Source: Bacteroidales bacterium
Lineage (GTDB): Bacteria > Bacteroidota > Bacteroidia > Bacteroidales > UBA12077
Assembly: GCA_027859205.1 (NCBI GenBank)
Contig: JAQIBH010000192.1
Span: forward strand, 1 to 46,565
Direction: 5' to 3'
Length of the DNA: 46,565 bases
The notes below the pieces were generated by a model, which searched no databases, was not told the DNA's origin, and saw nothing but the letters and a program-made list of their open reading frames with translations. The stretch's first letter is position 1; each line of letters begins with the position of its first letter. A program made the translations under genes and the position numbers. Shown here piece after piece: positions 19,101 through 27,934 of the stretch.

Positions 19101-20276
19101 ATGAACGTTAACATGTATAGCCTAAATACAATTGATTTTTATACTGCCGCGAACAAAATCTCAAGCCAACAGGATACTATTAAACAAAAAACAAATCTTA
19201 GTCTAGTTTTAGGATCTGATTCTTTAGAGCAAAATGAAAATAGCGTTCAAGATACCCTGCGACACCAAACAATACAGAGAATTGATTTTTCGGCAATTGA
19301 TTCAATTTTGCAAAAAAGCGAGGAAAGGGAAATACAAGAGCAGATTCAGGTTCAATTACAACAGCAGGCAGCTTATCAACGTTGGATTAATCGACAGGTA
19401 GATACATCAGAAATATTATACAAAGAATTTGGAATAGCCGGCTTTCCAATAAAGGAAAAGTTAGACAATGAATTAAGCAAACAAAACTTTTTGTATAACT
19501 TTTTATCTGTTAAGCCAGAAGAAAAGCAAGAAAGCAATATTGTTTTTGTTGAAAGACAAACAAAAACTAATACAAATTACTCAACTCAACCTGATAAACT
19601 TAAAATAATACCAAAGGACATTCAAGGTAGAATACAATTCGATTGGATAACTATATTACTAATAGCATCAGTTTTATTGCTCGGCTGGGTTCAGTTATTA
19701 AATAAAAAATACCTTTTTTCATTGATAAAATCAGCAGTTAGTTTTCAGGAATCTACAAAACTTTATCGAGAAAAGAATTCATTAATGGAAAAGGCTTCAT
19801 TTATGATTAATCTTCTATTCTTGAGTAATATATCAATTTTTATTATACAGCTTTGTCTCTTTTATGAAGTAAATATTAGTTATGTAGAAAATTACATATT
19901 TTATTTAATTTTGATAGGATCCTTCATAAGCTTTTATGTTTTTAGAGCAGCAACATCTTCATTTATTGGCTCTGTTTTTTTAAAGCAAAAAGTTTTTTCT
20001 GAGTTTTTTCATAACGTAAATATTTATACTAAAAACACAGGTTTATTTCTACTTCCTGTCGTAATTACCTTACAATTTTTGTCGTATCAATACATTCCTG
20101 TTATTGTTTATTCGGGCATTTTTGTTATTGTAACCTTATATTTAATGCACATTGTTCGTTCGTTTCAAATAATTATTCGCAAGAATGTTTCTATATCATA
20201 TATGATTTTGTATCTTTGTGCTTTCGAATTTGTGCCCTTTTTGATTATTTACAAAATAGTCTTATTGCGTTTATAA
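19101..20276 (+). CDS. DUF4271 domain-containing membrane protein
   Basis: The product has a glutamine-rich soluble N-terminal half (about 1-190) and a membrane half with five or six hydrophobic segments starting near residue 200 (ITILLIASVLLLGWVQLL, then others). This matches DUF4271, a Bacteroidetes-specific family usually found just before uroporphyrinogen-III synthase, as here. The function is unknown; position alone suggests a link to haem or envelope biology. ATG at 19101 is preferred because a promoter box overlaps the TTG at 19083; a second ATG at 19113 is also possible. Confidence 0.8.
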   Translation: MNVNMYSLNTIDFYTAANKISSQQDTIKQKTNLSLVLGSDSLEQNENSVQDTLRHQTIQRIDFSAIDSILQKSEEREIQEQIQVQLQQQAAYQRWINRQVDTSEILYKEFGIAGFPIKEKLDNELSKQNFLYNFLSVKPEEKQESNIVFVERQTKTNTNYSTQPDKLKIIPKDIQGRIQFDWITILLIASVLLLGWVQLLNKKYLFSLIKSAVSFQESTKLYREKNSLMEKASFMINLLFLSNISIFIIQLCLFYEVNISYVENYIFYLILIGSFISFYVFRAATSSFIGSVFLKQKVFSEFFHNVNIYTKNTGLFLLPVVITLQFLSYQYIPVIVYSGIFVIVTLYLMHIVRSFQIIIRKNVSISYMILYLCAFEFVPFLIIYKIVLLRL

Positions 20277-20320
20277 ACAAGCATTATAAGACTTTGTAAG
20301 AAACCTCCAAATAAGTTTAC

Positions 20321-21073
20321 ATGAAAATTAAGAAGATTTTAGTATCCCAACCAGAACCAAAAAATGACAAATCTCCATATTCAGACTTATCAGAAAAAAA
20401 TGGATTAAAAATAAATTTTCGACCTTTTATTCAGGTTGAGGGAGTTTCTGTTAAGGAATTTAGGCAGTTAAGGATTGATATCCTTGAACATACAGGTGTT
20501 ATATTCACGAGCAGAACAGCAATTGATAATTATTTCAGAATTGCAGAGGAGCTTAGGGTTGCTATTCCGGATACCATGAAATATTTTTGCATTTCAGAGG
20601 CTACGGCCTTTTATTTACAAAAGTATATTGTTTATCGTAAAAGAAAGATTTTTTATGGCACCGGAACGTTTACTTATTTAATGGAAATCATTAAAAAACA
20701 TAAAGACGAGAAATTTTTGGTTCCCTTATCCGATATGCATAAAGAAGAAATCCCCAAAAAATTAGAACAAGCAAAAATTAAATTTACAAAGGCTATAATG
20801 TATAATACAGTAAGTGCAGATTTGTCTGATCTTACTAATGTAAATTATGATATGCTTGTATTTTATAGTCCGTCGGGGATTAAATCATTAATGGAAAACT
20901 TTCCAGATTTTAAACAGAACAACACACAAATTGCATCTTTCGGTCCAAAAACAGCAAAGGCTGTTAAAGATGCCGGATTAAAAGTTAATGTTAAGGCCCC
21001 AACAAAAGAAGCACCTTCCATGACAATGGCTATAGATCAGTTTATTATCGAATGCAATAAGAAGAAAAAATAA
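20321..21073 (+). CDS. hemD: Uroporphyrinogen-III synthase
   Basis: HemD cyclises hydroxymethylbilane to uroporphyrinogen III, the branch point to haem, sirohaem and corrinoids. The family is poorly conserved, but the 250-residue product shows the expected two-lobed fold pattern, with GVIFTSRTAIDNYF in the first lobe and DMLVFYSPSGIKSLMENFPDF plus IASFGPKTAKAVKDAGL in the second. A position after DUF4271 and before rnpA is characteristic of Bacteroidetes. It ends at a hairpin terminator. No other haem gene is in the window. Confidence 0.9.
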   Translation: MKIKKILVSQPEPKNDKSPYSDLSEKNGLKINFRPFIQVEGVSVKEFRQLRIDILEHTGVIFTSRTAIDNYFRIAEELRVAIPDTMKYFCISEATAFYLQKYIVYRKRKIFYGTGTFTYLMEIIKKHKDEKFLVPLSDMHKEEIPKKLEQAKIKFTKAIMYNTVSADLSDLTNVNYDMLVFYSPSGIKSLMENFPDFKQNNTQIASFGPKTAKAVKDAGLKVNVKAPTKEAPSMTMAIDQFIIECNKKKK

Positions 21074-21092
21074 AAAAATGCTTCTATATTTT

Positions 21093-21122
21093 AAAAGGGA
21101 AGGCAGACGCTTTCCCTTTTTT
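21093..21122 (+). terminator. Terminator after hemD
   Basis: Stem AAAAGGGAA (21093-21101) pairs with TTCCCTTTT (21112-21120), followed by more T. It lies 20 bases past the hemD stop. It also falls inside any longer version of the rnpA frame, which supports the later rnpA start at 21168. Confidence 0.75.
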
Positions 21123-21156
21123 TATAATAATCACCAAAAATATAATAAGAATAGTT

Positions 21157-21164
21157 TAATTTTG
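21157..21164 (+). promoter_or_regulatory. -7 box abutting the rnpA start
   Basis: TAATTTTG matches TAnnTTTG and ends three bases before the rnpA ATG. If used, it would give a transcript with almost no leader. A chance match in AT-rich DNA is quite possible. Confidence 0.3.
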
Positions 21165-21167
21165 AAT

Positions 21168-21572
21168 ATGCAACGTGCAGATCAGAAGCTTAGTAAGAAC
21201 GAGCGACTTAAAAGTCGAAAATTAATACAGGAGTTATTTGAAAAAGCTCAAATATTTCATCAATATCCATTTAAAGTTTTATTTAGTTTTAATAATTTTG
21301 AAAAATTAAAATATCCGGCACAAATAGGGATAAGTGTATCAAAAAGGAATTTTAAACATGCTGTGGATCGAAACCGTATTAAAAGAAAAATAAAAGAATC
21401 GTACCGACAAAATAAACATTTATTGTACAATGATTTAGAAAAGTTTGATCAAAACCTACGCTTTTTTGTTATATATACAGCTAAAGCCGACATTGATTAT
21501 TCTATAATAGAAGAATCAATGACTCAGCTTATAAAAAAAATAATGAAAAAGCTTAATCACGTTGAGCTGTAG
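21168..21572 (+). CDS. rnpA: Ribonuclease P protein component
   Basis: RnpA is the protein subunit of RNase P, which trims the 5' leader of pre-tRNAs. The product of about 134 residues shows the opening KNERLKSRKLIQELFEKA, an aromatic and basic RNA-binding face, and the RNR motif region SVSKRNFKHAVDRNRIKRKI (about 60-80). The frame is open back to 21078, but the added 30 residues are not conserved and cover the hemD terminator, so 21168 is the likely start. The gene is not next to rpmH or dnaA, as in other Bacteroidetes. Confidence 0.93.
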   Translation: MQRADQKLSKNERLKSRKLIQELFEKAQIFHQYPFKVLFSFNNFEKLKYPAQIGISVSKRNFKHAVDRNRIKRKIKESYRQNKHLLYNDLEKFDQNLRFFVIYTAKADIDYSIIEESMTQLIKKIMKKLNHVEL

Positions 21573-21628
21573 CTTAATTATTCCCAAATCAGAGAGTTAA
21601 AAAAAGTTAATAATATATATATATTTAA

Positions 21629-21656
21629 TTGGAGCACGAATTTATATGTAGCTTTG
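21629..21656 (+). promoter_or_regulatory. Putative promoter of the S41 protease gene
   Basis: TTG (21629-21631), a 17-base spacer, then TAGCTTTG (21649-21656) fits TTG-N17-23-TAnnTTTG. The predicted start point lies about 30 bases before the ATG at 21696. This is the best -33/-7 pair seen in the window. Confidence 0.6.
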
Positions 21657-21695
21657 TATACCTGGCAAGAAAATTGATTTATAAACATAAACATT

Positions 21696-23468
21696 ATGTA
21701 TTTATATAAAAAAAGAAAAAAAACACTTCTTTATGCAGCAGCAATTGTTATTACTATTGTAGCATTCTGGAGTTTTAAGGATGGCGATGATTTTAAGATT
21801 GCTAAAAGCTTAGATATTTATTATTCTTTGTTTCGCGATGTAAACATATATTATGTTGATGAAACTGATCCGGAAACCATGGTAGAAAACAGCATAAAAG
21901 CTATGTTGGAAAAACTCGATCCATATACAATTTATATACCGGAAAAGGATAAAGATGATTTTGATTTTATGGTAACAGGTCAGTACGGAGGAATCGGAGC
22001 CTTAATTCGGAATAATGGCGAATATCCAATTGTAGCACAACCATACAAAGGGTTTCCGGCAGATAAGGCAGGCTTAAAAGCGGGAGATATAATTCTTGAA
22101 ATTGACGGAATGCCAATGAATGACTATAAAATTACAGAAGTTAGCGACAGACTAAAAGGAATACCCCAAACGAAATTAAAATTGTTAATTGAACGACCAT
22201 ATTCCAGTGAGAAAATCGAAAAAGAAATAATTCGCGAGGAGATCAAAATTAGTAGCATACCTTATTACGGAGTTGTTGATGAGTCCATAGGCTACATTAG
22301 AGTTACAAAATTTACTCCGGATGTTACCGGGCAGGTAAAAGATGCTTTAAGAACCCTAAAGGCAGAACATCAAATAACATCATTAATTGTTGATATGAGA
22401 GGAAATCCGGGCGGCTTATTAAACGAAGCGCCAAAACTTTGTAACCTGTTTGTTGACAAAGGAGAAGAAATTGTAAGTACAAAAGGAAAAGTAAAAAAAT
22501 GGAATCAAACATTAAAGACTACAGATTTTGCTTATGATACCGAAATTCCTTTAATCATATTAGTAAGCAGAGGATCTGCATCTTCGACAGAGATTGTCGC
22601 GGGTGCTCTTCAAGACTTAGATCGCGCAGTTATTTTAGGTCAGAAAACATTTGGAAAAGGATTAGTTCAAACCTCAATACCTTTAAGTTATAATGCACAA
22701 GTAAAGGTTACAACAGCAAAATATTATATTCCAAGCGGAAGGTGTGTTCAGGCACTTGACTATACACACAGAAATGAAGATGGAAGCGTAGGGCATGTTC
22801 CCGACTCTTTAATATCTGAGTTTACAACAAAAAACGGCAGAAAAGTGTACGATGGTGGAGGAATAACACCAGACATAAGCATTAAGGCAGAAAAACTTAG
22901 TCAGTTATCTATTAGCTTAATTGTTCAGAATGTTATTTTTGATTATGCGACAAAATTTGCCTATGAAAACCCTACTATACCAGGAATTAAAGATTTTGAT
23001 ATTACCGATGAAATTTATAAAGAATTTATCCAATTTGCTTTATTAGACAGCTTTAAATATGAAACTCAAAGTGAAACAGAACTACTCGAATTTGAAAAGA
23101 TTGTTAAACGGGAAAAATATTACGACAGAGCGAAAGATGAGCTTGACAATCTTCGAGCTAAACTTGTTAATGATAAAGAAACAGATTTAAAAAGTTTTAA
23201 ACCAGAAGTAGTACAGTTTTTACGCGACGAAATAGTGGGCAGGTATTATTATGAAGGCGGCCAAATACAAACAAATTTGAAAGATGATATTCAGTTGCAT
23301 AAAGCGATTGAAATATTAAAAGATCAAAAACAATATAAATCAATACTCTCTTCTGATTTTGTAAATATAGAACAGCTAGGGATGAAAATGAGTATGCTTG
23401 ACGGCAAACTTGATGAAAAATCAAAACAAAATGATAAAGCTCTCTATTGGAAATCAGCAATAAATTAA
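21696..23468 (+). CDS. S41 family C-terminal processing peptidase
   Basis: This 590-residue exported protease has an N-terminal signal or membrane anchor (LLYAAAIVITIVAFWSF), a PDZ domain (about 90-175: GGIGALIRNNG, ADKAGLKAGDIILEIDG) and the S41 catalytic domain with RGNPGGLLNEA, the nucleophile region SRGSASSTEIVAGAL and the general-base lysine in GQKTFGKGLVQ. Ser and Lys are both present, so it should be active. A C-terminal extension of about 180 charged residues follows. Relatives (CtpA/Prc) trim or degrade periplasmic proteins. The gene has its own promoter and terminator. Confidence 0.95.
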   Translation: MYLYKKRKKTLLYAAAIVITIVAFWSFKDGDDFKIAKSLDIYYSLFRDVNIYYVDETDPETMVENSIKAMLEKLDPYTIYIPEKDKDDFDFMVTGQYGGIGALIRNNGEYPIVAQPYKGFPADKAGLKAGDIILEIDGMPMNDYKITEVSDRLKGIPQTKLKLLIERPYSSEKIEKEIIREEIKISSIPYYGVVDESIGYIRVTKFTPDVTGQVKDALRTLKAEHQITSLIVDMRGNPGGLLNEAPKLCNLFVDKGEEIVSTKGKVKKWNQTLKTTDFAYDTEIPLIILVSRGSASSTEIVAGALQDLDRAVILGQKTFGKGLVQTSIPLSYNAQVKVTTAKYYIPSGRCVQALDYTHRNEDGSVGHVPDSLISEFTTKNGRKVYDGGGITPDISIKAEKLSQLSISLIVQNVIFDYATKFAYENPTIPGIKDFDITDEIYKEFIQFALLDSFKYETQSETELLEFEKIVKREKYYDRAKDELDNLRAKLVNDKETDLKSFKPEVVQFLRDEIVGRYYYEGGQIQTNLKDDIQLHKAIEILKDQKQYKSILSSDFVNIEQLGMKMSMLDGKLDEKSKQNDKALYWKSAIN

Positions 23469-23482
23469 GTTTTATATATATA

Positions 23483-23515
23483 AAAAAAACCGAAGTATTT
23501 AGCTTCGGTTTTTTT
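23483..23515. terminator. Bidirectional terminator between the S41 and VOC genes
   Basis: ACCGAAG (23489-23495) pairs with CTTCGGT (23503-23509); an A run precedes and a T run follows, extending the stem to 13 pairs. The genes on either side converge on it. Confidence 0.88.
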
Positions 23516-23517
23516 AT

Positions 23518-23907
23518 TTATTTTGATTCAATTAAATCCCAACGATTGCCATACAAATCTTCAAAAACAGCAACAGTTCCATAAGGTTCATTTTTAGGTT
23601 CTTGAATAATTTTAACACCTTTATTTATTAAGTTTTCATAATCTCTCTTAAAATTATCAGTATTTAAAAACAAAAAGACTCTTCCGCCGGTTTGATTACC
23701 GATTCTGCTTGTTTGAAGGTCGTTTGAGGCTTTAGCTAACAGTAAAGAAAATCCATTTGATCCTTTGGGGGCAATTAAAACCCATCTTTTATCTTTATTT
23801 AAAACAGTATCTTCAATTAAGTCGAAATAGAGCTTTTTAGTGTAAAACTCTATGGCTTCGTCATAATCATTTACTAATAAAGATACATGTGCAATTTTTT
23901 GTTTCAT
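23518..23907 (-). CDS. VOC family protein (glyoxalase/bleomycin-resistance fold)
   Basis: A 129-residue single-domain vicinal-oxygen-chelate protein with two beta-alpha-beta-beta-beta halves: it opens KIAHVSLLVNDYDEAIEFYT and closes with GTVAVFEDLYGNRWDLIE, whose Glu is a typical metal ligand; His near residue 7 is the first. Members include glyoxalase I, dioxygenases and antibiotic-binding proteins, so the substrate cannot be assigned. ATG at 23907 is chosen over a TTG two codons upstream. It lies between polA and a shared terminator, with 50 bases to polA, so the two may be co-transcribed. Confidence 0.85.
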   Translation of the reverse strand: MKQKIAHVSLLVNDYDEAIEFYTKKLYFDLIEDTVLNKDKRWVLIAPKGSNGFSLLLAKASNDLQTSRIGNQTGGRVFLFLNTDNFKRDYENLINKGVKIIQEPKNEPYGTVAVFEDLYGNRWDLIESK

Positions 23908-23957
23908 ATGCAAAATTGTATTTTAATCTTATACCAGGAACAAATAGCTTTAAATTA

Positions 23958-26726
23958 TTAATGTGCCTCAAGCCAATTTTCACCAATTCCCATATCCACG
24001 GTTAATGGAATGCTTAATTTAACAGCATTTTCCATTTTTGATTTCACGAGTTCCTTAATTTCTTCGAGCTCAGGTTTATAAACATCAAAAACTAATTCAT
24101 CATGAACCTGGAGAATCATTTTGCTTTTGTATTTCTGCTTTTGCATTTCATTAAAAATATCGATCATGGCTATTTTAATAACATCAGCTGCAGAACCTTG
24201 AATAGGGGCATTAATGGCATATCGTTCAGCAACACCCCGAACAATACCATTTCGTGAATTAATATCATTTAAAAAACTCTTACGACCCATCATGGTTTCT
24301 ACATACATTTTTTCACGAGCTGTGGCAATACTTTTTTCCATATATTCTTTCACCTTTGGGAACCCCGCAAAATAATCGTCAATGAGCTGTTTTGCTTCTG
24401 TTCGTGATATTTTCAAGTTCTGGGATAACCCAAAAGCAGAAATGCCATAAATGATGCCAAAATTAGCAGTTTTTGCTATTCGTCTTTGATCGCTGCTTAC
24501 ATCATTGACATTTTCTACATGGAAAATTTTGGCCGCAGTGGTCGAATGAATGTCAACATTATTGTTAAATGCTTCAATCATATTAATGTCTTGGCTCATA
24601 TGAGCCATTATACGTAATTCTATTTGAGAATAATCTGCAGCAAGCAAAACGTGGTCATTGTCAGTCGGAATAAAGGATTTTCGAATTTCGCGTCCACGTT
24701 CTTCTCGAATAGGAATATTTTGTAAATTAGGATTCTTTGAACTTAAGCGACCTGTAGTAGCAACTGCTTGCTGATACGAAGTATGTATTTTCCCTGTTTT
24801 TTCATTTATAAGTTTGGGTAATGCTTCAATATAAGTTGATAAAAGTTTTTTCAACGATCGAAACTCTAAAATATCTTGAATTATTGGATGTTTATCAGAT
24901 ATCTTTTGCAAGGTTTCTTCGCCGGTTGAATATTGTTTTGTTTTTGTCTTTTTGGCATTTGGATCAAGTTTCATTTTATCAAAAAGTACTTCGCCCAATT
25001 GTTTTGGAGATGAAATATTAAAATGAATACCTGCATGATCAATAATTTTTTCTTCAATTGTAATTAATTCTTGATTAAGATCTTTAGCATACTCATTTAA
25101 AGCAATAGTATTAATATTAATTCCAGATCGCTCCATGTCTGCCAATACAGGAATTAGTGGCATTTCTGTGCTCTCCGAAAGATTATCTAAATTCGCTTTT
25201 TTCAATTCTTTTTCAAATATTTCTTTAAGCTGAAAAGTTAAATCGGCATCTTCACAAGCATAATCGGTGATTTTATCAACAGGAACGTTTCGCATTGATC
25301 CTTGTTTCAAACCCTTTTTTCCGATTAGCTCTTCAATACTTATTGGCTTATAACCTAGATATTGTTCCGAAAGGAAATTCAAGTTATGGCGTAAGTTGGG
25401 CTGCAATAAATAGTGAGCTATCATTGTATCAAAGATTTCTCCCCGTACTTCAATGCTATACTGTTTTAATATTAAAATATCATACTTTATATTTTGTCCT
25501 ATTTTACGAATAGACTGATTTTTAAATAAATCACTGAACTCGTTTAAAATTGACCGTGCTTCATCTTTGTTATTAGGAAAAGGGATATAAAATGCAGCAT
25601 TACTTTTGTGTGAAAAAGATAAACCAACAATTTCAGCTATATGTGCGTTTAATCCGGTTGTTTCAGTATCAAAACAAAACTCTGTTTGTTCTGAAAGTAA
25701 AAGAATAAGATCTTTTCGTTTATCGAGAGAATCTACTAATTGGTAATTGTGATCTGTGTTTGAAATAGCCTTGAATTCTGAAGCAGATTTTTCGATTTCC
25801 ACGTCTCCAAATAAAGAACCTTGCATTACGCTTGAAGTAGGTGTTGGCGTAATGGTTTTTTTAAAAAGTCTTTGTGCAAGAGTTTTAAATTCAAGCTCTT
25901 CAAAAAGTTTAGTTAATTTTTTCTCGTCGGGTTCTTGGTAATTAAGTTTTTCGGGTTCCAGCTCAACTGGAACATCAAGTTTAATGGTTACTAATTCTTT
26001 TGAAAGCAATACTTGCTCTTTATTTTCGGCTAATTTTTCCTTTTGTTTTCCTTTAAGTTCATCGAGATTTTTGTACACATCTTCAATACTTCCATATTGT
26101 TCGATTAATTTTATGGCTGTTTTTTCGCCAATTCCTGGTGCTCCCGGAATATTATCGGAACTATCGCCCATTAATCCAAGTATGTCTATGAACTGAATTG
26201 GATCATCGATTTTAAATTTTTCCAATACTTTTTGTTTATTAATAATTTCTGCATCATTACCGCCACGGGCAGGTTTGAGCATGAAAATATTATCAGAAAT
26301 TAACTGCATATAATCTTTATCGGGAGTCATCATATAGGTTTGGAAACCTTGTTTTTCGGCAAGCTTGGCTAAAGTTCCAATGGTATCATCTGCCTCATAT
26401 CGTGCAACTTCGATTACAGGTATGTTAAATCCTTCGATAAGGTTTTTGATATATGGTATCGATAATTTAATGTCTTCGGGCGTAGATTCTCGGTTAGCTT
26501 TATATTCTTTATACATTTCATGCCTAAACGTGGGATAAGGTGGATCAAACACAACAGCGATGTGAGTTGGTTTTTCTTTGGAAATTAAGTCAATTAATGT
26601 GTTTGCGAAACCAAAAATTGCAGACGTATTTTGTCCTTTTGAATTAACTCGAGGGTTTTTAATAAATGCATAATAAGATCGATATATTAAAGCATAAGCA
26701 TCTAATAAATAGAGATTTTTAGACAT
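23958..26726 (-). CDS. polA: DNA polymerase I
   Basis: Pol I fills gaps and removes Okazaki primers. The 922-residue product has all three domains. The 5' nuclease spans about 1-290 (DAYALIYRSYYAF, DSSDNIPGAPGIGEKTA). The 3'-5' exonuclease spans about 325-510 and keeps its catalytic motifs DTETTG, NIKYD and YACEDAD, so it should proofread, unlike Taq-type enzymes. The polymerase domain has motif A DYSQIELRIMAH, motif B RRIAKTANFGIIYG and motif C QVHDELVFD. Length and order are standard. Confidence 0.98.
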   Translation of the reverse strand: MSKNLYLLDAYALIYRSYYAFIKNPRVNSKGQNTSAIFGFANTLIDLISKEKPTHIAVVFDPPYPTFRHEMYKEYKANRESTPEDIKLSIPYIKNLIEGFNIPVIEVARYEADDTIGTLAKLAEKQGFQTYMMTPDKDYMQLISDNIFMLKPARGGNDAEIINKQKVLEKFKIDDPIQFIDILGLMGDSSDNIPGAPGIGEKTAIKLIEQYGSIEDVYKNLDELKGKQKEKLAENKEQVLLSKELVTIKLDVPVELEPEKLNYQEPDEKKLTKLFEELEFKTLAQRLFKKTITPTPTSSVMQGSLFGDVEIEKSASEFKAISNTDHNYQLVDSLDKRKDLILLLSEQTEFCFDTETTGLNAHIAEIVGLSFSHKSNAAFYIPFPNNKDEARSILNEFSDLFKNQSIRKIGQNIKYDILILKQYSIEVRGEIFDTMIAHYLLQPNLRHNLNFLSEQYLGYKPISIEELIGKKGLKQGSMRNVPVDKITDYACEDADLTFQLKEIFEKELKKANLDNLSESTEMPLIPVLADMERSGININTIALNEYAKDLNQELITIEEKIIDHAGIHFNISSPKQLGEVLFDKMKLDPNAKKTKTKQYSTGEETLQKISDKHPIIQDILEFRSLKKLLSTYIEALPKLINEKTGKIHTSYQQAVATTGRLSSKNPNLQNIPIREERGREIRKSFIPTDNDHVLLAADYSQIELRIMAHMSQDINMIEAFNNNVDIHSTTAAKIFHVENVNDVSSDQRRIAKTANFGIIYGISAFGLSQNLKISRTEAKQLIDDYFAGFPKVKEYMEKSIATAREKMYVETMMGRKSFLNDINSRNGIVRGVAERYAINAPIQGSAADVIKIAMIDIFNEMQKQKYKSKMILQVHDELVFDVYKPELEEIKELVKSKMENAVKLSIPLTVDMGIGENWLEAH

Positions 26727-26856
26727 ACAATAAAGTTTTTATTTAAATGAAATTTGGTTTTTATATCAAAATACCAAATTACAACATACAAATCGTAAAT
26801 AATAAACAATTAGCAAAATTGTTATTTGGTATTTGATCTCCGGTCTTTGATAATCG

Positions 26857-27303
26857 TTAATTGTCTTCAGCAAACCATTCAGCAAAAGAAGTTGCTGTTT
26901 CATGAAGTTTTATGCTGTGAAGTTTTAATCCTTTGGGAATCTTACCTTGCAGTTTTTCGGCAAAATCTATAACCATATTTTCGCATGTTGGTTGATAATC
27001 AACAAAGTATTGTTTTTTAAACATTTGCTTATTCAAAGATTCAAGACTTTCCAGAGCTTTTTTATTTAAAATAATTGCATGATCCAACGGATTAATAATT
27101 TCTTGTTTAATAATCATTTTTAAATCGCCAAAATCAATTACCATTCCGTTTTTAGGATTTTGATCATCGTTAATAGGCTCACCAATTACCGTTACAAACA
27201 ATCTGTATGAGTGTCCATGAATATTAGCGCAAGGACCATCATAGTTCCAGAGTGCATGAGCTATTTCAAAATTGAATTCCTTAGTTACACGAATCATTGA
27301 CAT
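26857..27303 (-). CDS. queD: 6-carboxy-5,6,7,8-tetrahydropterin synthase QueD
   Basis: QueD converts dihydroneopterin triphosphate to 6-carboxytetrahydropterin, the second step toward queuosine and other 7-deazapurines. The 148-residue product has FEIAHAL and CANIHGHSYRL (zinc-binding histidines and the catalytic Cys region), DFGDLK, LDHAIILN, PTCENMVIDFA and HETATSFAEW with the conserved Glu. ATG at 27303 is chosen: the frame extends upstream, but a promoter box at 27341-27334 would leave the longer start outside the transcript. Other queuosine genes (queC, queE, queF) are not in the window. Confidence 0.95.
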   Translation of the reverse strand: MSMIRVTKEFNFEIAHALWNYDGPCANIHGHSYRLFVTVIGEPINDDQNPKNGMVIDFGDLKMIIKQEIINPLDHAIILNKKALESLESLNKQMFKKQYFVDYQPTCENMVIDFAEKLQGKIPKGLKLHSIKLHETATSFAEWFAEDN

Positions 27304-27333
27304 GGCTATTTTTTTGTGAGTTATTATCTTATG

Positions 27334-27341
27334 CAAAGATA
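27334..27341 (-). promoter_or_regulatory. -7 box of queD
   Basis: On the minus strand the bases read TATCTTTG, a match to TAnnTTTG, 30 bases before the chosen queD ATG. The -33 position reads TTTC, a poor match. Confidence 0.4.
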
Positions 27342-27372
27342 TGATACAATTGTTGAAACTTAATATAAAAGA

Positions 27373-27409
27373 AAACCATTCTTAATTGTTATTAACAAAA
27401 GAATGGTTT
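27373..27409 (-). terminator. Terminator after the ArsR-family gene
   Basis: Arms AAACCATTCTT (27373-27383) and AAGAATGGTTT (27399-27409) pair perfectly across 15 bases. On the minus strand a T-rich stretch follows. It lies just past the ArsR-family stop and upstream of queD, separating the two transcripts. Confidence 0.7.
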
Positions 27410-27427
27410 AAAAATATATCGTAGTAA

Positions 27428-27730
27428 TTATTCGCTAATAGTACATTGGCTAATACATTGAACAATGCTACTTAGGTTGGCATGTTTTAGAAAGTAATAT
27501 GTGTTTTTACCGTCACGTTTAGAGCTTAATACACCTTTATCTTTTAAAATACCCAGGTGATGTGATGTTGTTGATTGTTCAATTTTTAATAGTTCATGAA
27601 TTTCGGTAACAGTTAATCTTTTCCCATCTTCTAAATAGCTTAAAATAGCTATTCTCATAGGATGTGCTATAGCTTTTAACATGTTTACCGCTCCATCTAA
27701 CTGCTCTATTGATAAGTCTTTAATTTGCAT
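27428..27730 (-). CDS. ArsR family winged-helix regulator
   Basis: A 100-residue winged-helix repressor. The core reads MLKAIAHPMRIAILSYLEDG, then the recognition helix region QSTTSHHLGILKDKGVL and wing GKNTYYFL. The C-terminus has CISQC, two cysteines that could bind metal or sense redox; they are not in the usual ArsR alpha-3 site, so the inducer is unknown. ATG at 27730 is chosen because the upstream extension overlaps a likely promoter (TATATTTG at 27772-27765, minus strand). No transporter or target operon is adjacent; it may regulate itself. Confidence 0.87.
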   Translation of the reverse strand: MQIKDLSIEQLDGAVNMLKAIAHPMRIAILSYLEDGKRLTVTEIHELLKIEQSTTSHHLGILKDKGVLSSKRDGKNTYYFLKHANLSSIVQCISQCTISE

Positions 27731-27764
27731 TTTCGTAAGATCAAAATTGGTTAATATACAAATG

Positions 27765-27772
27765 CAAATATA
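27765..27772 (-). promoter_or_regulatory. -7 box of the ArsR-family gene
   Basis: The minus strand reads TATATTTG (TAnnTTTG), 34 bases before the ATG at 27730. No good -33 element is visible. Confidence 0.4.
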
Positions 27773-27908
27773 TAAATATATTATTTCAAAAATATGATAA
27801 TAGTCAGTAATTCGCACAATTACGTTTGAACATAAGTGAATTACGTTGGTTATGTACTTAATTTCAATTTAGAGTATAATTATAAATATCGTTCATATAA
27901 TTAATTGC

Positions 27909-27916
27909 TATATTTG
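27909..27916 (+). promoter_or_regulatory. -7 box of the polyprenyl synthetase gene
   Basis: TATATTTG fits TAnnTTTG and ends 18 bases before the ATG at 27935. No clear -33 TTG. Confidence 0.4.
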
Positions 27917-27934
27917 ACGAATTAACTGTAAAAT

